NCBI RefSeq assembly: GCF_040802235.1 | Contig: NC_133161.1 | Location: 15,021,001-15,085,000, forward strand | Direction of reading: 5' to 3' | Length of the DNA: 64,000 bases | Origin: Manis javanica | Lineage: Eukaryota; Chordata; Mammalia; Pholidota; Manidae | In this document: positions 11,395 to 22,644 of the stretch, one piece after another | How positions within the stretch are numbered: the stretch's first letter is position 1 | Layout of the letters: each line of letters starts with the position of its first letter | The notes under the pieces: model-generated | What the model saw: only the letters and a program-made list of their open reading frames with translations | The model's database searches: none | Told to the model about the DNA's origin: nothing | Program-made: the position numbers and the translations under genes

Positions 11395-11690
11395 GTTGGA
11401 TAACATTCATTTATTCATTCAGTAAACATTTTTTTGTGTATCTACTATGTGCCTAGTACAGTTTTGTTGAACACATTAGCTAAGATAGAGCTCATGTTCT
11501 AATAAGAGGAGAATGACAAAAGTAAAGAGATAATACAATTTAGACAGTGGGAAGTACTAAGAGGAAAATAAAACCAAGTTATATGGCATCTATGGCTGAG
11601 AAGGGCATTTCAGGGCCTGTCAGGGTGGCTTCTCTGACAGGTGATGTGTGAAGTGAGAACTGAATGACGAGAGGAAGCAGAGCATATAGG
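11395..11690 (-). mobile_element. L2 LINE 3' end, antisense
   Basis: Antisense L2 signature: 'cattcatttattcattcagtaaacat', 'tctactatgtgcctagtacag', then 'gagctcatgttctaataagagg' and 'ggtggcttctctgacaggtgatg'. Confidence 0.75.
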
Positions 11691-14125
11691 ACTCAGTGTA
11701 TGTGCCTCTCCAGAATGGCTTGGCTCCACCTGTCCTCCCATCCCCGTTTCTTCGATTGCTTAATGGAGATCCCCAACATTGACATAGACACTCCTCATAT
11801 CCCACCTCTGCCCGCCCTCTCAGTCTCTGCCAAGGAGGGCTGAACTCTGGCACACCCCCACTGACATGGTACTGGCGGCAGAGTCAACAACGTGGTACTC
11901 AGGCCCAACTAGTCCTCCTGTTACTTCCGGGAAGGGATGAGGAGTTCCACTGTGGGGCAGGGTTTTGGCTTCCCCAGCAGCAAGAGCCAGTAACACAACC
12001 TGGAAGTGAGGGTGAGTTAATTCCCTAAAGGACAAAGTTCAACCAGCAAGAGACAGGAGACGGGAAGAAATGGCCAGAGGAATTCCTCTTCCTCCTGAAG
12101 TCAGAATGCTCCCAGATACAATGAAAATAGAAAATTTAAGCCCTTTCTAGAAGACATTCTGGTGACCAAGCAACCAGGTGTATTTATTTGTGAGGATGCG
12201 GCCATCTCATAACACACCCTTTGAATTTATTTTCCCTCTCTCTCTGCCTTCTGTTTTCCCTTCATAAAGTGCTAGGATTACAATTCCCCATAAAGCCTTG
12301 TTTTTTAAGCTTTGCTTCAGTTTCTGTTTTCTAAGGAACTCATGCAAAAACATATGCCGTGCAAAAATTCTGGGGCAAAGCCACAGTTTCTGAACTGTGC
12401 ACACAGGTCTCTGCAATGTATTCACAGGGGCATTGATGATATTTAAAATTTTTGAATGAAACATAGTGATATTCAACATTTGTTAGACACCATGCAAACT
12501 ACTGTCTCAAGGTGGTTGACAGTTTTAGCACTGGGTCATGCTATATTCTTTCAATGCCATCATTATCTTGACAAAGCTGAGTTTTTAGTGGTTGCTCTAA
12601 TAAAAAACAACACCATGTGAAAATCGATGAGGAACAGGAAATGAGGGTGGTGGTGTCTATGTGATTCCAAGGTGCGAGAAGTTGTTCTGGGCCCATTACT
12701 ATCCCATTGACAAATAACTGTGGCTAAGTAAGAACGAAATACAAACATTTTTTTCCTTTCAATTTATGTGTATTATTTTTTTAAACAGCTGCTAAAGTTG
12801 TTAAGACATAAATGCTTATTAAATTGTTAGCATTTAACTACCTAATTAACATAATTTAAGGTTCTTCTTTTAGCCTAGAGGTGCTAGGAGAAATTATTAC
12901 CAAGACACTGGAGTGTTCTGTGAATTGAGAAAGTTTGGGAACCTCAGAGGTAGAGCATTTCAGGCAGCAAAAGTAGCAGGTGTAAAAGTTGAGAGGCTGG
13001 AATAAGCTTGCACACATGAGCTCAACTCTGGAAACTTCCTTTTCTTTTTTAGTGACAATATTTTCAAAAGCTCTGTTATCCTTAGGTTGGTCTATAAATA
13101 GCTGAGATCCTAAATGTGTATGAGTATAGTTCATGTTTGTTACTTGCTTTAAAGAAAACATGATTCTGTGTTATTCCTTGAAAATTTCTGATCACTACAT
13201 ACATTTAAAAAATGCTAGCTATAATGTTCTCTTTATCATTGGTCTTGCCTGTCTTATTTAAACTCTCAAAAGATTTCTTTGTTCACACTTCATGCTTGAA
13301 GACTTTTTGATAAGGCTTAGAATTTAGGAGACTCAAATTTGGTATTTAAGACTGAGATACCTGTTTTAGAATGAACAGTAATTGATATCAGAAAGATGAG
13401 GTAAGAAGCCCATCGACTGGGGCATGGCTTTGGGTTCAGTGATGGAGACAGAGTCCAGGGCAGGTCTGGGCTGAGAAGTATGTTTCAGCATTCCAAGAGA
13501 ACCTCATTTTCTTATTATAGAGTTATGTTACTCAAAATCAAGATGCATTTCTAAACCTGAACATCAATTTCCTTTTCCTGTGATTGAAATGCTTTTGACC
13601 CATTTCCAAGGATTTCACTTTTCAGAGTCAATGTAACTAAGTTGAATGAATAATTACAAGGTTGCTTAGTGACCATTGAAAAACAAAATGGAAAATATAT
13701 TGTTTAAAAGGATAACTGGCATTTTAAGTAATTTTGCAGAAGGCCACTTCACAACAAGAATTCATTTGTCTTATGCTGGAATTATTTGTTATTCTTTCTT
13801 CCTCTGTCTTAAATTTGGGTGTATGTTCAATGGCCTTTTCTTTTTTTACCCTGTTTTCCTTCGTTTAGCAGCCCATCTTTATTGATAGACTCTTTAGACA
13901 TGAAAATATATACCTGATTGGTCTAGCTAGCTTTCCTGTTAGCCTGGGAGACATTCTGTCCCTTCTTGGTATGTATTGATTTAAACAGACAAAAACTCAA
14001 GATTCTAGCTATGTTCACTCAACTCAGCCTGTCCTTGTTTTCTTATGTATCTTTCCTGAAATGTATCTATAGCTAATCCTTCTTTTCCTGTAAATAGTAG
14101 CATACTAAATACTCTGAGCCCTGTT
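11690..14125. other. Single-copy DNA, nothing recognised
   Basis: AT-rich non-coding sequence. Short open frames here have no family features. No confident repeat seen. Confidence 0.4.
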
Positions 14126-14129
14126 TTTC

Positions 14130-14545
14130 TTTTTTAGTTAACATATTTTTGAAGTTGTTTTCTATTATATGCACCAATTTGCCTTATTCCTCATTAGTGG
14201 CTGCAGAGAATTCCATTGTTTGTAAGAATAGTAATAATTAATTAGTCCTATGTTAACAAACATTTTGGTAGTGTCAGTCTTAAATTTTTGGTGTAAACTG
14301 ACAATGATACCAGAGGGGAAATTCCTGGAAGTGTAATTGCTAGGTTAATTAGGTTGTGCATTTCAAGTATTGGAGATACTGCCAAACCATACCAACAATT
14401 TGACAAGTTCTTTCTTTTTGTATCCCCTCACCAATACCATTTATTATCAAGCTGTTTAAAATATGGCATCTTATTATAGTTTAACACTGAATTTCTTTTA
14501 TAATGAGTGACTGAGCATATGTTTATGGGTTCAAAACCATTTATT
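14130..14545 (-). mobile_element. Old LINE-1 (L1ME/L1MC-type) 3' fragment, antisense
   Basis: Antisense old-L1 phrases in order: 'gagaattccattgtttgtaag', 'aattcctggaagtgtaattgctagg', 'tattggagatactgccaaac', 'ctcaccaataccatttattatcaa', 'ataatgagtgactgagcata'. Strongly diverged. Confidence 0.7.
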
Positions 14546-14549
14546 TTTC

Positions 14550-15150
14550 TTTCTAAGTCAATAAACACTTAATGATGGCCTACAATATTCACAGTTGTTC
14601 TGCTAAGCACTGGAGATATGGTGATAAACAACATGGAGCATCCAACAGACAGACAAGTTACTAAATGTTACAGTGGTCGAAGTTTAGTATAATGGTGCTA
14701 CATTCATGCATGTACACTTGGTCTCAATAGAGGCTTCTAGAGAGGAGAGACATGCAAAGTACATTCTAATGGTGGAATAATAGCTAGGTGGATATTAGGG
14801 ATAGGAGGAACATGGAAATGGAGACAGTGGACCCATGCCTGCAAAGATGGGAGCACAGAGAACAGAGAGTGTCTAGGACTTGTAAATAGTTCAATTCAGA
14901 GTGGCACTGTCAGGACAGTATGAAGGGGAAGTGGGCAGGGCTGGCATACCATGCACTAATGTGACCTTGAAAATCAGTTAAAGGGTTACTTGAACTTTGC
15001 CCTAAAGACATATGACACAATTAAAAGATCTTTAGGCTGAAGATAACATATTAGAAATATCTTGGGGGTTGAGCTGGAGAATTGACTGGAGAAAGTATGG
15101 AGAGCAGTTAGGAAGTTGTCCAGTAGTTTAACTGCCGTTCCCTTGATCTT
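14550..15150 (-). mobile_element. L2 LINE, antisense
   Basis: Antisense L2 order: 'taaacacttaatgatggcctac', 'aagcactggagatatggtgataaac', then 'ggaggaacatggaaatgg', 'actttgccctaaagacatatgac' and 'agcagttaggaagttgtcc'. Only the general L2 pattern is preserved. Confidence 0.6.
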
Positions 15151-15242
15151 AGCAATACACTGGATATTGGTGGATTGCATTTAACATTACTGCTGAAGCA
15201 TCTAATAATTCTCACAGTCCCCTCTGAAGTTAGGGCACACTG

Positions 15243-15465
15243 CACAGGGGTGAAGAGCAATGCCCTGTAACTAGACAGCCTGAGGGTGACTGCTGGTTCT
15301 GCCAATTTCTAGTTGCATGGCTCCAGCAATGAGGAAGTTACTCACATTTGAGCTGTGAAAATGTAGAGATGGGTGTGTGAAGTGCTTAGCACAGCACTTG
15401 CCATATAAAGATGAGGGCTTAATAACCACTGACTTTTTATTATTATTACCTTTCCTCACTTTGGT
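15243..15465 (+). mobile_element. MIR SINE
   Basis: MIR-like order: 'tgactgctggttctgccaatttctagttgc', then 'gaggaagttactcac', then 'gtgcttagcacagcacttgccatataaagatgagggctt' with an ATT-rich end. Confidence 0.6.
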
Positions 15466-15880
15466 GTGGAAATGCCCTGCCCTTGGGCTTATAATGTGCA
15501 TAGAAAGAGAATGGCAGAATGTGAGAGTTGGGAGAAGTTTGAGGTATCTTGTTCAATCTAATTCTGTTCATGAGAAAGTAAAGGGAAAGAAATCCTGTCT
15601 GGGATTGCACAGGACTGACCTGAAATTCCTCAGTGGTCTGGTTCTTTCACCTCACCTACATGTACATATGTATTTTGGTTACTGCACTTAGCCTGAAGCA
15701 TGGATGTTCCTCGTGTTTGTTGAAAGTAGTGATTTCTTGGGTGGACACCCCTACTTTTAAAAACAATCTGCTTTACACGCTTTGTAGCACATCATTCAAA
15801 CCCCATACAGCTTTTGATAATCTTAGGAACAAAAAGAAGGGGTGAGGTGGGCAGTTAAATCGGCAGAGCCAGCTTGGGTC
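15465..15880. other. Single-copy DNA bordering the CpG island
   Basis: No feature seen; CpG content begins to rise near 15,840. Confidence 0.4.
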
Positions 15881-16559
15881 GTTCCAGCAGCGGGGTCCGA
15901 AGTGATGCAAAGCCCCTCCTCGCCTCCTTGCTGGGACGGGGCTCCAGCACCCCGCGCTCCCGTCCTCGCTTCTGCCTCCGGGATTTTCTCAGCCTTTCAC
16001 TTCCCTGAGGGCCCTGTGATCCCATTCAATCGAATTCACAGCTGTTTCGGGAGAGCCTGCTCTGTGTTAAGGAAGAGCCTGGGCAGGGGGAATTCGGGGA
16101 TGAAGGAATTCCAGCCTTCGCCCTGACAGAGCAGGTAGGCGCTTCGCCCCTGTCTTAAAGTTGACCTCCCCCTTTCCTCTTAATTTTCACCGTGCACGAA
16201 ATCTCCGCTAGGTTGGCCCTGACCATGCTTCTCCATCCCCCAAAGGTTTCCCGCGTCGGTATAGCGCTGCCAACCCGATAGCGGTGCTGGAGAGAATGCT
16301 GCCGGGGGCATCGGACATCGGGCGGCTGGAACGGAGGTGGGCGCTACCCCTGCGGGCACCCCGCGCGTGCTGCTCCCAGCCTCCGCGTGCCCTGACCAGG
16401 AGGAGGCACGCTCTCCTGAGTTCCCCTGCCGCGCTCTCCTCTCCTGAAGCCTGCGTTCGCGCCCCGCGCCGGGCGGCTCCTCCTCTACCCCCCTCCGACC
16501 CTGCTCCGGCAGCCGGACGCCCCAGCACGGAGTTGAGGTTCGGCTCCGGCTAGGGCTCC

Positions 16560-16852
16560 CGATTTAGGAAAAGGCCAGCGGGGCTGGAGGGCGCGGGTGT
16601 GCAGGCGGGAGGGAGAGGAGGCGGAGAGAGGTGGCCCCTGATTGGTCGGGGAGGGGGAGTGGAGGCACGGAGTTTCCCACAATGCCCCGGTGCGGTGCAG
16701 CCGCGGATGGATGCTGCGGGAAGGGGCTGCCATTTGCTGCCCCTGCCAGCGGCGCGCGGACCTGCTCGCTCTCCTGCAGCGGCGGCGCCGCCTGCGCCGC
16801 CAGCCGGCCCGGCCTCTGCAGCGGCGCCGCCTCTGCTGCCCGCGCGGTCGCC
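16560..16852 (+). promoter_or_regulatory. DGKI core promoter and 5' leader region
   Basis: GC-rich, TATA-less sequence directly upstream of the coding start. An inverted CCAAT box in classical NF-Y context (CTGATTGGTC) sits at 16639-16648, flanked by G-rich Sp1/KLF-like runs (GGGAGGG at about 16608, GGGGAGGGGG at about 16649). A TTCCCACAATGCCCC stretch at about 16674-16688 resembles the ZNF143/Staf core. These are typical of dispersed-start CpG-island promoters. The exact start site cannot be read from sequence. If transcription starts upstream of 16682, the leader contains an in-frame ATG (16682) and the out-of-frame ATG at 16707, both before the MNPSSS start. Confidence 0.6.
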
Positions 16853-16856
16853 ATGA
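16707..16856 (+). other. Upstream ORF carrying the displaced DGKI leader (MDAAGRG...)
   Basis: The ATG at 16707 opens a 49-codon frame starting MDAAGRGCHLLPLPAARGPA, which I recognise as the annotated start of human DGKI. In human, from memory, this leader is continuous with MNPSSS. Here the two ATGs are 146 bases apart (3n+2), so the frames differ. The leader frame ends in a TGA at 16854-16856 that overlaps the ATG at 16853 as ATGA. The main frame resembles the later part of the human leader only from about SRPGLCSG (around 16,800) onward, so the net indel lies within the GC-rich Ala/Pro stretch at about 16,770-16,810. It could be a true lineage frameshift that turned the leader into an overlapping uORF, or a one-base assembly error. 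Start context is moderate (C at -3, G at +4). Confidence 0.75.
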
Positions 16857-17106
16857 ACCCCAGCTCCTCGGCGGGCGAGGAGAAAGGGGCGACGGGCGGC
16901 GGCGGCGGCGGCGGAAGCGGCGCCGGGAGCGGCTGCCTGGGCGCCGAGGGCGGCGCGGACCCGCGGGGCGCGGGTGCAGCGGCGGCGGCGGCGGCGGCGG
17001 GGGCCGCTGCCCTGGAGGAGCCCGCGGGCGCGGGCGCGAGGGAGAAGGACGAGGCGCTGGAGGAGAAGCTGAGGAACTTAACTTTCCGGAAGCAGGTCTC
17101 TTACAG
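16853..17106 (+). CDS. DGKI: DGKI exon 1, coding part (N-terminus of diacylglycerol kinase iota)
   Basis: Encodes 84 complete codons plus two bases of an Arg codon. Visible order: MNPSSSAGEEKGATG start, Gly run at residues 15-21, Ala run at 42-49, then an acidic/basic tail with EKDEALEEKL and RNLTFRKQVSYR. This matches my memory of the start of mammalian DGKI, a type IV diacylglycerol kinase that phosphorylates diacylglycerol to phosphatidic acid. The family's two C1 domains, catalytic domain, MARCKS-like nuclear signal, ankyrin repeats and C-terminal PDZ ligand lie in later exons outside this window. This exon carries only the disordered leader. The exon ends phase 2 (AG of Arg) at a good donor, AG|GTAGGC. 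I chose the ATG at 16853 because it begins the conserved MNPSSS block and has G at -3. An in-frame ATG at 16682 would add 57 residues. The usual longer leader (MDAAGRG...) is out of frame here. Paralogue DGKZ has a different leader, so DGKI is preferred. Confidence 0.9.
16902..17002. repeat. GGC and GCG trinucleotide runs in exon 1
   Basis: A pure GGC run near 16899-16914 and a GCA(GCG)7 run near 16977-17000 encode the Gly-7 and Ala-8 tracts. From memory, the human Gly tract is interrupted by serines, so tract composition varies between species. Such runs are prone to length change and sequencing dropout. Confidence 0.8.
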
Positions 17107-17112
17107 GTAGGC
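17105..17112 (+). other. Splice donor of DGKI exon 1
   Basis: AG|GTAGGC: the last exon base is 17106 and the intron GT is at 17107-17108. Position and phase (two bases of an Arg codon on the exon side) fit the KQVSYR boundary expected for DGKI. Reading through would hit TAG immediately (17108-17110), consistent with this being an exon end. Confidence 0.85.
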
Positions 17113-17339
17113 GCGGAGCCCGGGCGGCCGGGGGGCAGGTGCCGCCGGCGGCGGAGACCCGCCCGGGCGCCTCGGCGGAGTGCAGGGCGCCGGCGCCCGC
17201 GCTCCCTCCGCTCTGCCCACTCCCCCTGGGGGATCTGAGTTCTTCCCTTCTCATCCCAGCATCTGGGCTGGCGGGAAGCTACGTGCGCCTGGCATCCCCC
17301 GGAAAAGGAGAGAGGACTGGGTGCCTGAGGTCAGAACGA

Positions 17340-20285
17340 GTGTGTGAGTGTGTGTGCGTGCTGCAGACTCAGATAGGGATGCCCAGTTTTCTTGACAGAA
17401 GCCCTCAAAGTTGTCCCCAAGTCCATGTCATCCACAGCAACTCCCCCTACCTTCCATATTTCACTGGATGAATCTTTGGCGTAAACTTGGTAGCGGAGAT
17501 CACCCAACAGGCAGAAAAGGGCAAAATTGTACCGAAGAGAAATCCTTAAAAGAGTTGCACCTGCACCAGGATCCATTAAGGAGGGGTCCGTGTGGTAGTA
17601 AGTCTGTAGATACGCAACTCGCAACTCCTCACTGGGGCGCACGTCCACGTGCTCTCCGCCTCTCTCCCTCTCTCCTGGGTCTGCTCGGAAGGACGACGTA
17701 AGGAGCCCGTTGGCAAGCTAAGGGTGAGGGCGACGGTGGGACCATGCTTGCCCCTGAGGGTGGATGTATTTGTGGGATAAAGATAGTGTGGGATAAATGG
17801 CCACCAAGTTATGATAAAGGATTACCCCAAATTGTGTCAGGATCCAAAAATAAGAAATGAAGATGCACTAGGTTCTCTGCCCCCACACCTCACCATTCCT
17901 AGGAAAGTATAAAGATATTGAGAGGTTTGGGAGTTTGGTGGACTACTCTTACTGCTTGTTAGTTTTAAAAACCAAGGTGATAAATAAGCATAGAATTAGA
18001 AAAATTTGCACCTGCTTTGGGGTGTTTATTGAAAAGGGTGAGTAGAAGCATTCTTGTGACCCTACTCCTTTTGAGTTGGCAGTCCTTTCCAGAAACCTAT
18101 ATAAAGTATAAAGCCTGTCACACCATGTGCTGTTATGTAAGCAAAAGCAGATGACAGAGGTGTGTGGGTTTGTGAGGGTGTGTGTTGTATTTATGAGGAT
18201 GTGTGTGAGTCATTGGGATCCCCGTAGGCATTGCCTGGACTGGAGGCCCCAGTCACTAGGGCATGTGCTCTGGGTGTCTAAGTGTTGGCTTCCGATGACT
18301 CTGAATCGGTCTTCCTGGTGCGGTTGCTCTCCTACATCTCTGCTCCGTGCATCTCGGTTCACTCTGCACTGAGGGAGTTTCCTACCTGACTTGCACGTTT
18401 AGTTACTCACAGAGATCAGGACCAAATGGATCTCTCTTTTTATATTTTTGGTTTCTAAAAATAGGTAGACAGTAGAGAGTGGGGTAGCTCTAGGGAGGTA
18501 TGCTAGGACACAGGCAGTTCTACTTCCTAGTTATGACGACCTGTCTGGGCCTTAGGGGAGCAGGGACAACATTCAGCCTAATTTAGGAACTGAGTTGGTG
18601 CGTGGGGGTTGATTATGTGGAGCACATTGTGGGTCTGGGCTCCTGGGCTGAGAAACTCTCCTGTGTCATTGGTATTCATCACCCTCCAGTGGGTAGGGCT
18701 GCAAAGCCAGAGTTTGCAAGGGAAGTCCTTTCAGCTTGCCTCTTGGCAGGGGTCATCCTCTGGGTGTCTCTTCTGGAAATGGACAATGTGTGGGGCCATG
18801 GCTTTCCGGATAATGTGTAGGGGGGTTCTCATCATGCTCTCACTCGAGTGTGTAAGTGTGCACACACAAACAAAGCCATGGACCCAGACACAGCATTTTT
18901 CTGTAGAGGTACAATAATACTGTGTCTACTTTCCAATCCATAGAGGCAGATCCTACTTTGTGAACATCACTTCCTTTTAAATAAAGCCTTACAGTCTCCT
19001 ATTCAGTGAGCCACCTGCATCTGCAGCACCTCAGGTGGTTGGTTTTCCCCAGACTTACAAAATCAAACCCTCTGTGGGTGAGAATTTTTGCAGATTCCTC
19101 AGGCACACTAATAACTGAGGATTACGGCCCTGTTTTTTTCCCCAAAGGCGTTGATCTTTAGTTCATAAACTGTGCCAGCCAAGCAAGGGCAGGCAGTTCC
19201 AAAGTCAGAGGAAAGACAGTGAAAAGGTAGGTGATTTTATCCGGCATATATTTGTTCTGAGTAACCTGGAGAGTGTCTCCCTTTTGATGGTTATTATTAT
19301 GGTTTTTAGCGTCATGGTGAATGGCCTACCCATTTGCCAGGGCAGCCATTCACGCTAGACTCAGTGGTAGCTGGGCTGACCATTTTGCTGGTGGATTAAT
19401 AAATGGATTGTAAGGAAAGAGCAGCTTTTGCCTCAGGACCACACCACCTCACTTATGTGGGGGGTTAGGGGGGCAGGTAAGGACAGCACCTGGTGGGAGT
19501 ATTATAATGGGGAGGGGTCAGGAAGTCCTCACAGGATGGAGTCTAAGCGAGATTGTTTGGTGAGAGTGTTTAAGTATGGCTGCTTGTGTAAGGGGGATCA
19601 TCTGAGGTGGGGAAGAGGAGATTTGTAGGTAGGTCAAAAAATATCTTTTGAAGAACATGGGTATTTGTGGAGTGACACTTGAAAGGAAAGAAGAAGGGGG
19701 CTTTGGGAGAAAGTGTGCGTGTGCGTGTGTGTAGGGGGGGTCTCATCTGCTCCTCTGGTTGCTAAGGAACATATAAGCTAGATTTTAAAAATAAGTGAGG
19801 AGTGGGTGGGCATATGCAGTGACTCCTGTCTTTTTAGGAACTAGAGCCCTTTACAAAAAGCCTTTAAATAACCATTTCTGGAGGCAGATTATTCATTTTG
19901 CTTGACTTATACTTTGTTAAGTAAAATAAACTCCTTTTTATACCTCTAGATTTCCCCTCATTAGCTTTCCTTTCTTGGCTTTTTTTGGGAACCATTTTCC
20001 CATGAGAAATTTTCCTTTATTTCAGATTCTGCTCCCCTAGAGCAAATAGTCTCTGTGGATTGTAAAGCTGAAGGTTTTAGAAGGCAGTGCAAGAGAGCTG
20101 GTACTTTTCTCTTAAAATTACTACTTCCTTTTTCTTTGCAAATTACGGTGCTGCAACAGATATGTGTGTGCCGATGACTATATTATATGTAGGAAACGTT
20201 TTTTTTAAAAATCTCTGTAAGAATTCCCACTTAAGTCAGTAAAATAAAAAAAAAATTTTAGAAACACACAAGGAAGAGGAAAGAG
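17340..20285. other. Intron 1, single-copy, GT/G-rich patches
   Basis: No exon or confident repeat. GT-rich patches near 17,340-17,360, 18,160-18,210 and 19,710-19,732, and a G-rich patch GGGGGGTTAGGGGGG at about 19,459-19,473. Non-coding as far as I can see. Confidence 0.4.
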
Positions 20286-20289
20286 AAGG

Positions 20290-20515
20290 TAGCTGATGTT
20301 TGTCTTCTGTGTACCAGGCACTGTACTAGTAGAACAAGTATTACTGTGTATTCCATCTTACTTACTCTCATGACAGTCTTATGAGATGACTATGGTCATT
20401 CCTAATGTATAGAAATAAACCTTGGGTATAGAATTTGGGGCAGAGGCAGAATTTAAACCCAGATCTAACTTGAAAGGACATTCTCTTTAGACTGTATCAT
20501 ACTGCCCTAAACATG
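20290..20515 (-). mobile_element. MIR SINE, antisense
   Basis: 'gtgtaccaggcactgtactag', 'catgacagtcttatgagatgac', 'ggcagaggcagaatttaaacccagatct', 'gactgtatcatactgcc' in antisense MIR order. Confidence 0.8.
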
Positions 20516-22430
20516 CCTTTCAGGTTTGAACTCTCTCCATGTGTGCGTGTTTGCATGTACATGTGCAGTGTAAGCTCTCCTCTCACGTAATAAACATGTC
20601 ATTGTGTACTACATGTGTCATTATGTATTATCTCTTACATACTTTATTCTTTGGACCATGTCCCCCCTTTGGCTATATAATTTTAAGGAATTCCTTTACT
20701 AGTTCAGAAATAAAATTGAATATATATTTATGATCATCAGAAGCTATACTGGTTTTATTTCTGAGAACAAAACCACGTACATGACACCTGCCATCTTTAT
20801 GAATATACCTATGTGAGAGATTTATATGCCTTGGAATAAAAAATTACACAGGTGTTGTGTAGGTGATCCTAGATCCAGTGAAGAGGTGGCCTGTGTGTAC
20901 CTCCCTGAGCAGCAGAGAATAAATGATGACGTGTGATTTGCTTGTAAGAGGCCTGGGCAGTTATAATCATTTAGGATGTGTTGAAGCCCATACTTCTGTT
21001 TCTCTGCTTTTAAACCAGGGTGGTAATACCAGATCCTCCTTAAAGGGAGTTTGGTATGAGACAGAAGGAGCAATAAGGAGAAGTAAACTTTTTAGGTTAG
21101 GCAACTGGGTAAAAAGGGATGCTATTCTTTATAGGTTGATGATAAGAACATAGTATTTCCATTTTGTGTTTTGTCCTGCGAAACAAGATTATGTGATTAT
21201 AAGAAGATGATTGAGATGTTGAAAGCCAAATAGGATAGCAGGGGCATCGTTTTGCCTTGCATGGATATCAACAGTGTATGGAGGGCAGTTTTCTTCTCTG
21301 GAATATCAGAATGCAGCATCCTCCTTGCTAAACCAATTTTATTTATTTTATATTTTTGTCTCTGCTTTGCACATTTGTTCTATATTTAGAGTCTTTAGGA
21401 TAAGATGAAAACCTTGGCTCTAATTTCATGTTTCCTTCCTCAGTATACTTAGGACCTGGCTAAGTGTAGACTTCCTCAGTCAGGACACGCACACCAAGAT
21501 CGCACTTGAACTGCTGTCCAGGGCACTTGGTCTGCTGTAATTGAGCTTTTAGAGGCTTGCCTTTCGCATGGTAGAGTGACAGTATTGGGTTCCGGGGCAC
21601 CAGGGGGTGGAGACATTACAGGGAGCCTTGCTGGCGTTCATTTCTGCTGTGGCAACTACAGCATTGCCTCATAGGGTCAAATTAAATTAGGCTAGAGCTA
21701 GCTCTTTGGAACATTTCACTTCTCTAATCTGAGAAAATGAGGACTCCTGGTGAGGGCCCAGGCTGGCTGCACCTTCCTTGTCTGTCTTGGCTGGGATCTG
21801 GGATACATATCCCTGGTGCAACCCTGAAGTGTCCTTTAAGTGGGCTCAGAGGTACTCACTCTGGGAGACTAGAGCATCTGGCTACATGTTGGTCCCTGAC
21901 ATCTGCTTTCTTACATGAGTTTGCATTGGTAACACTAATCCTAATTATTTTTTCTGAGCTCTTATAATTGTAGCTTTAGGACAGTGGTTACTGCCAATTA
22001 ATAGTGATTTATGAGCTTTTCTTATGGTGGATAGCTGAGGAAGGAAAGTAAGGAGAGAAACAAAATCAAAGCTGTTAGTTTTTTTTTTCTTTTCCTTTGA
22101 AATTTAATTTGCTCTAGTTAACTATGAAAACGGACTAATTTTAGATTGTTTGAATTGGCTGGAACTGTTTGAACTGGTTGGAACGTTATACCTCTTGCAA
22201 GGCATAGCGAGCCAATGCAGCGGAGAAGATGAAAGAAAGTAAAACACCAAGTTATGTCTTATTTGCACACAAAGCTCCCGTAATTCATCTCTGGCTTGTT
22301 CCCTAGGCAAACTCCTCCTTAGGGCTGAGCTCAAAGGTGTCCACTTTCTGTGATGGGGGTAGGTCTTCCCCTGTCCTCACATGGTACATTCAATAGCTGT
22401 GTTAGGACTGAATTGTAAATTTTTGTTCAG
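20515..22430. other. Intron 1 single-copy DNA
   Basis: Nothing recognised beyond AT-rich non-coding sequence. Confidence 0.4.
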
Positions 22431-22640
22431 AGAATTAGACTAGGTTTTGAACCTGGAACTTTCTAGCTGACCTTGGGCATGTTATATAACCCCTTTTAGG
22501 CATACTCATCTCTAAATGGGGTACTAGTTAATACCTACCTTAGAGGTTTGTTCTGAGGTTTAAATGAGTTACTTTATGCAAAGGACTCAGTGCAGTGTCT
22601 TGCACAGAGTTAACTTTTTAAATTATTATTATTACCTAAG
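22430..22640 (+). mobile_element. MIR SINE
   Basis: 'gaccttgggcatgttatataac', 'catctctaaatggggtactagttaatacctacctt', 'ttctgaggtttaaatgagttac', 'tgcagtgtcttgcacag' in sense MIR order. Confidence 0.8.
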
Positions 22641-22644
22641 TTGT

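Larger units (their letters stand above)
1..15880. other. Intergenic DNA upstream of DGKI
   Basis: No recognisable exon. It contains L1, L2, MIR, MER5-type and LTR remnants listed separately, plus single-copy DNA. In human the next gene upstream of DGKI is, from memory, CREB3L2; I could not recognise any of its coding sequence here. Confidence 0.6.
15880..17340. other. CpG island
   Basis: This is the only CpG-dense region in the window. CG dinucleotides and GC content rise sharply at about 15,880, dip around 16,000-16,190, then stay very high from 16,200 to about 17,300, falling back to AT-rich CpG-poor DNA after about 17,340. It spans the promoter, exon 1 and the start of intron 1 of DGKI. 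It contains GGC and GCG trinucleotide runs that encode the Gly and Ala tracts. Confidence 0.9.

Noticed and set aside
16208..16854. Minus-strand open frames in the CpG island
   Set aside because: GC-rich sequence gives long chance frames on both strands. No recognisable domain or start context.
16642..17238. 198-residue Arg-rich open frame across DGKI exon 1
   Set aside because: Shadow frame in GC-rich DNA; it crosses the splice donor and encodes low-complexity Arg/Gly.
19459..19473. GGGGGGTTAGGGGGG resembling telomere repeat
   Set aside because: A single occurrence only, with no TTAGGG array around it.
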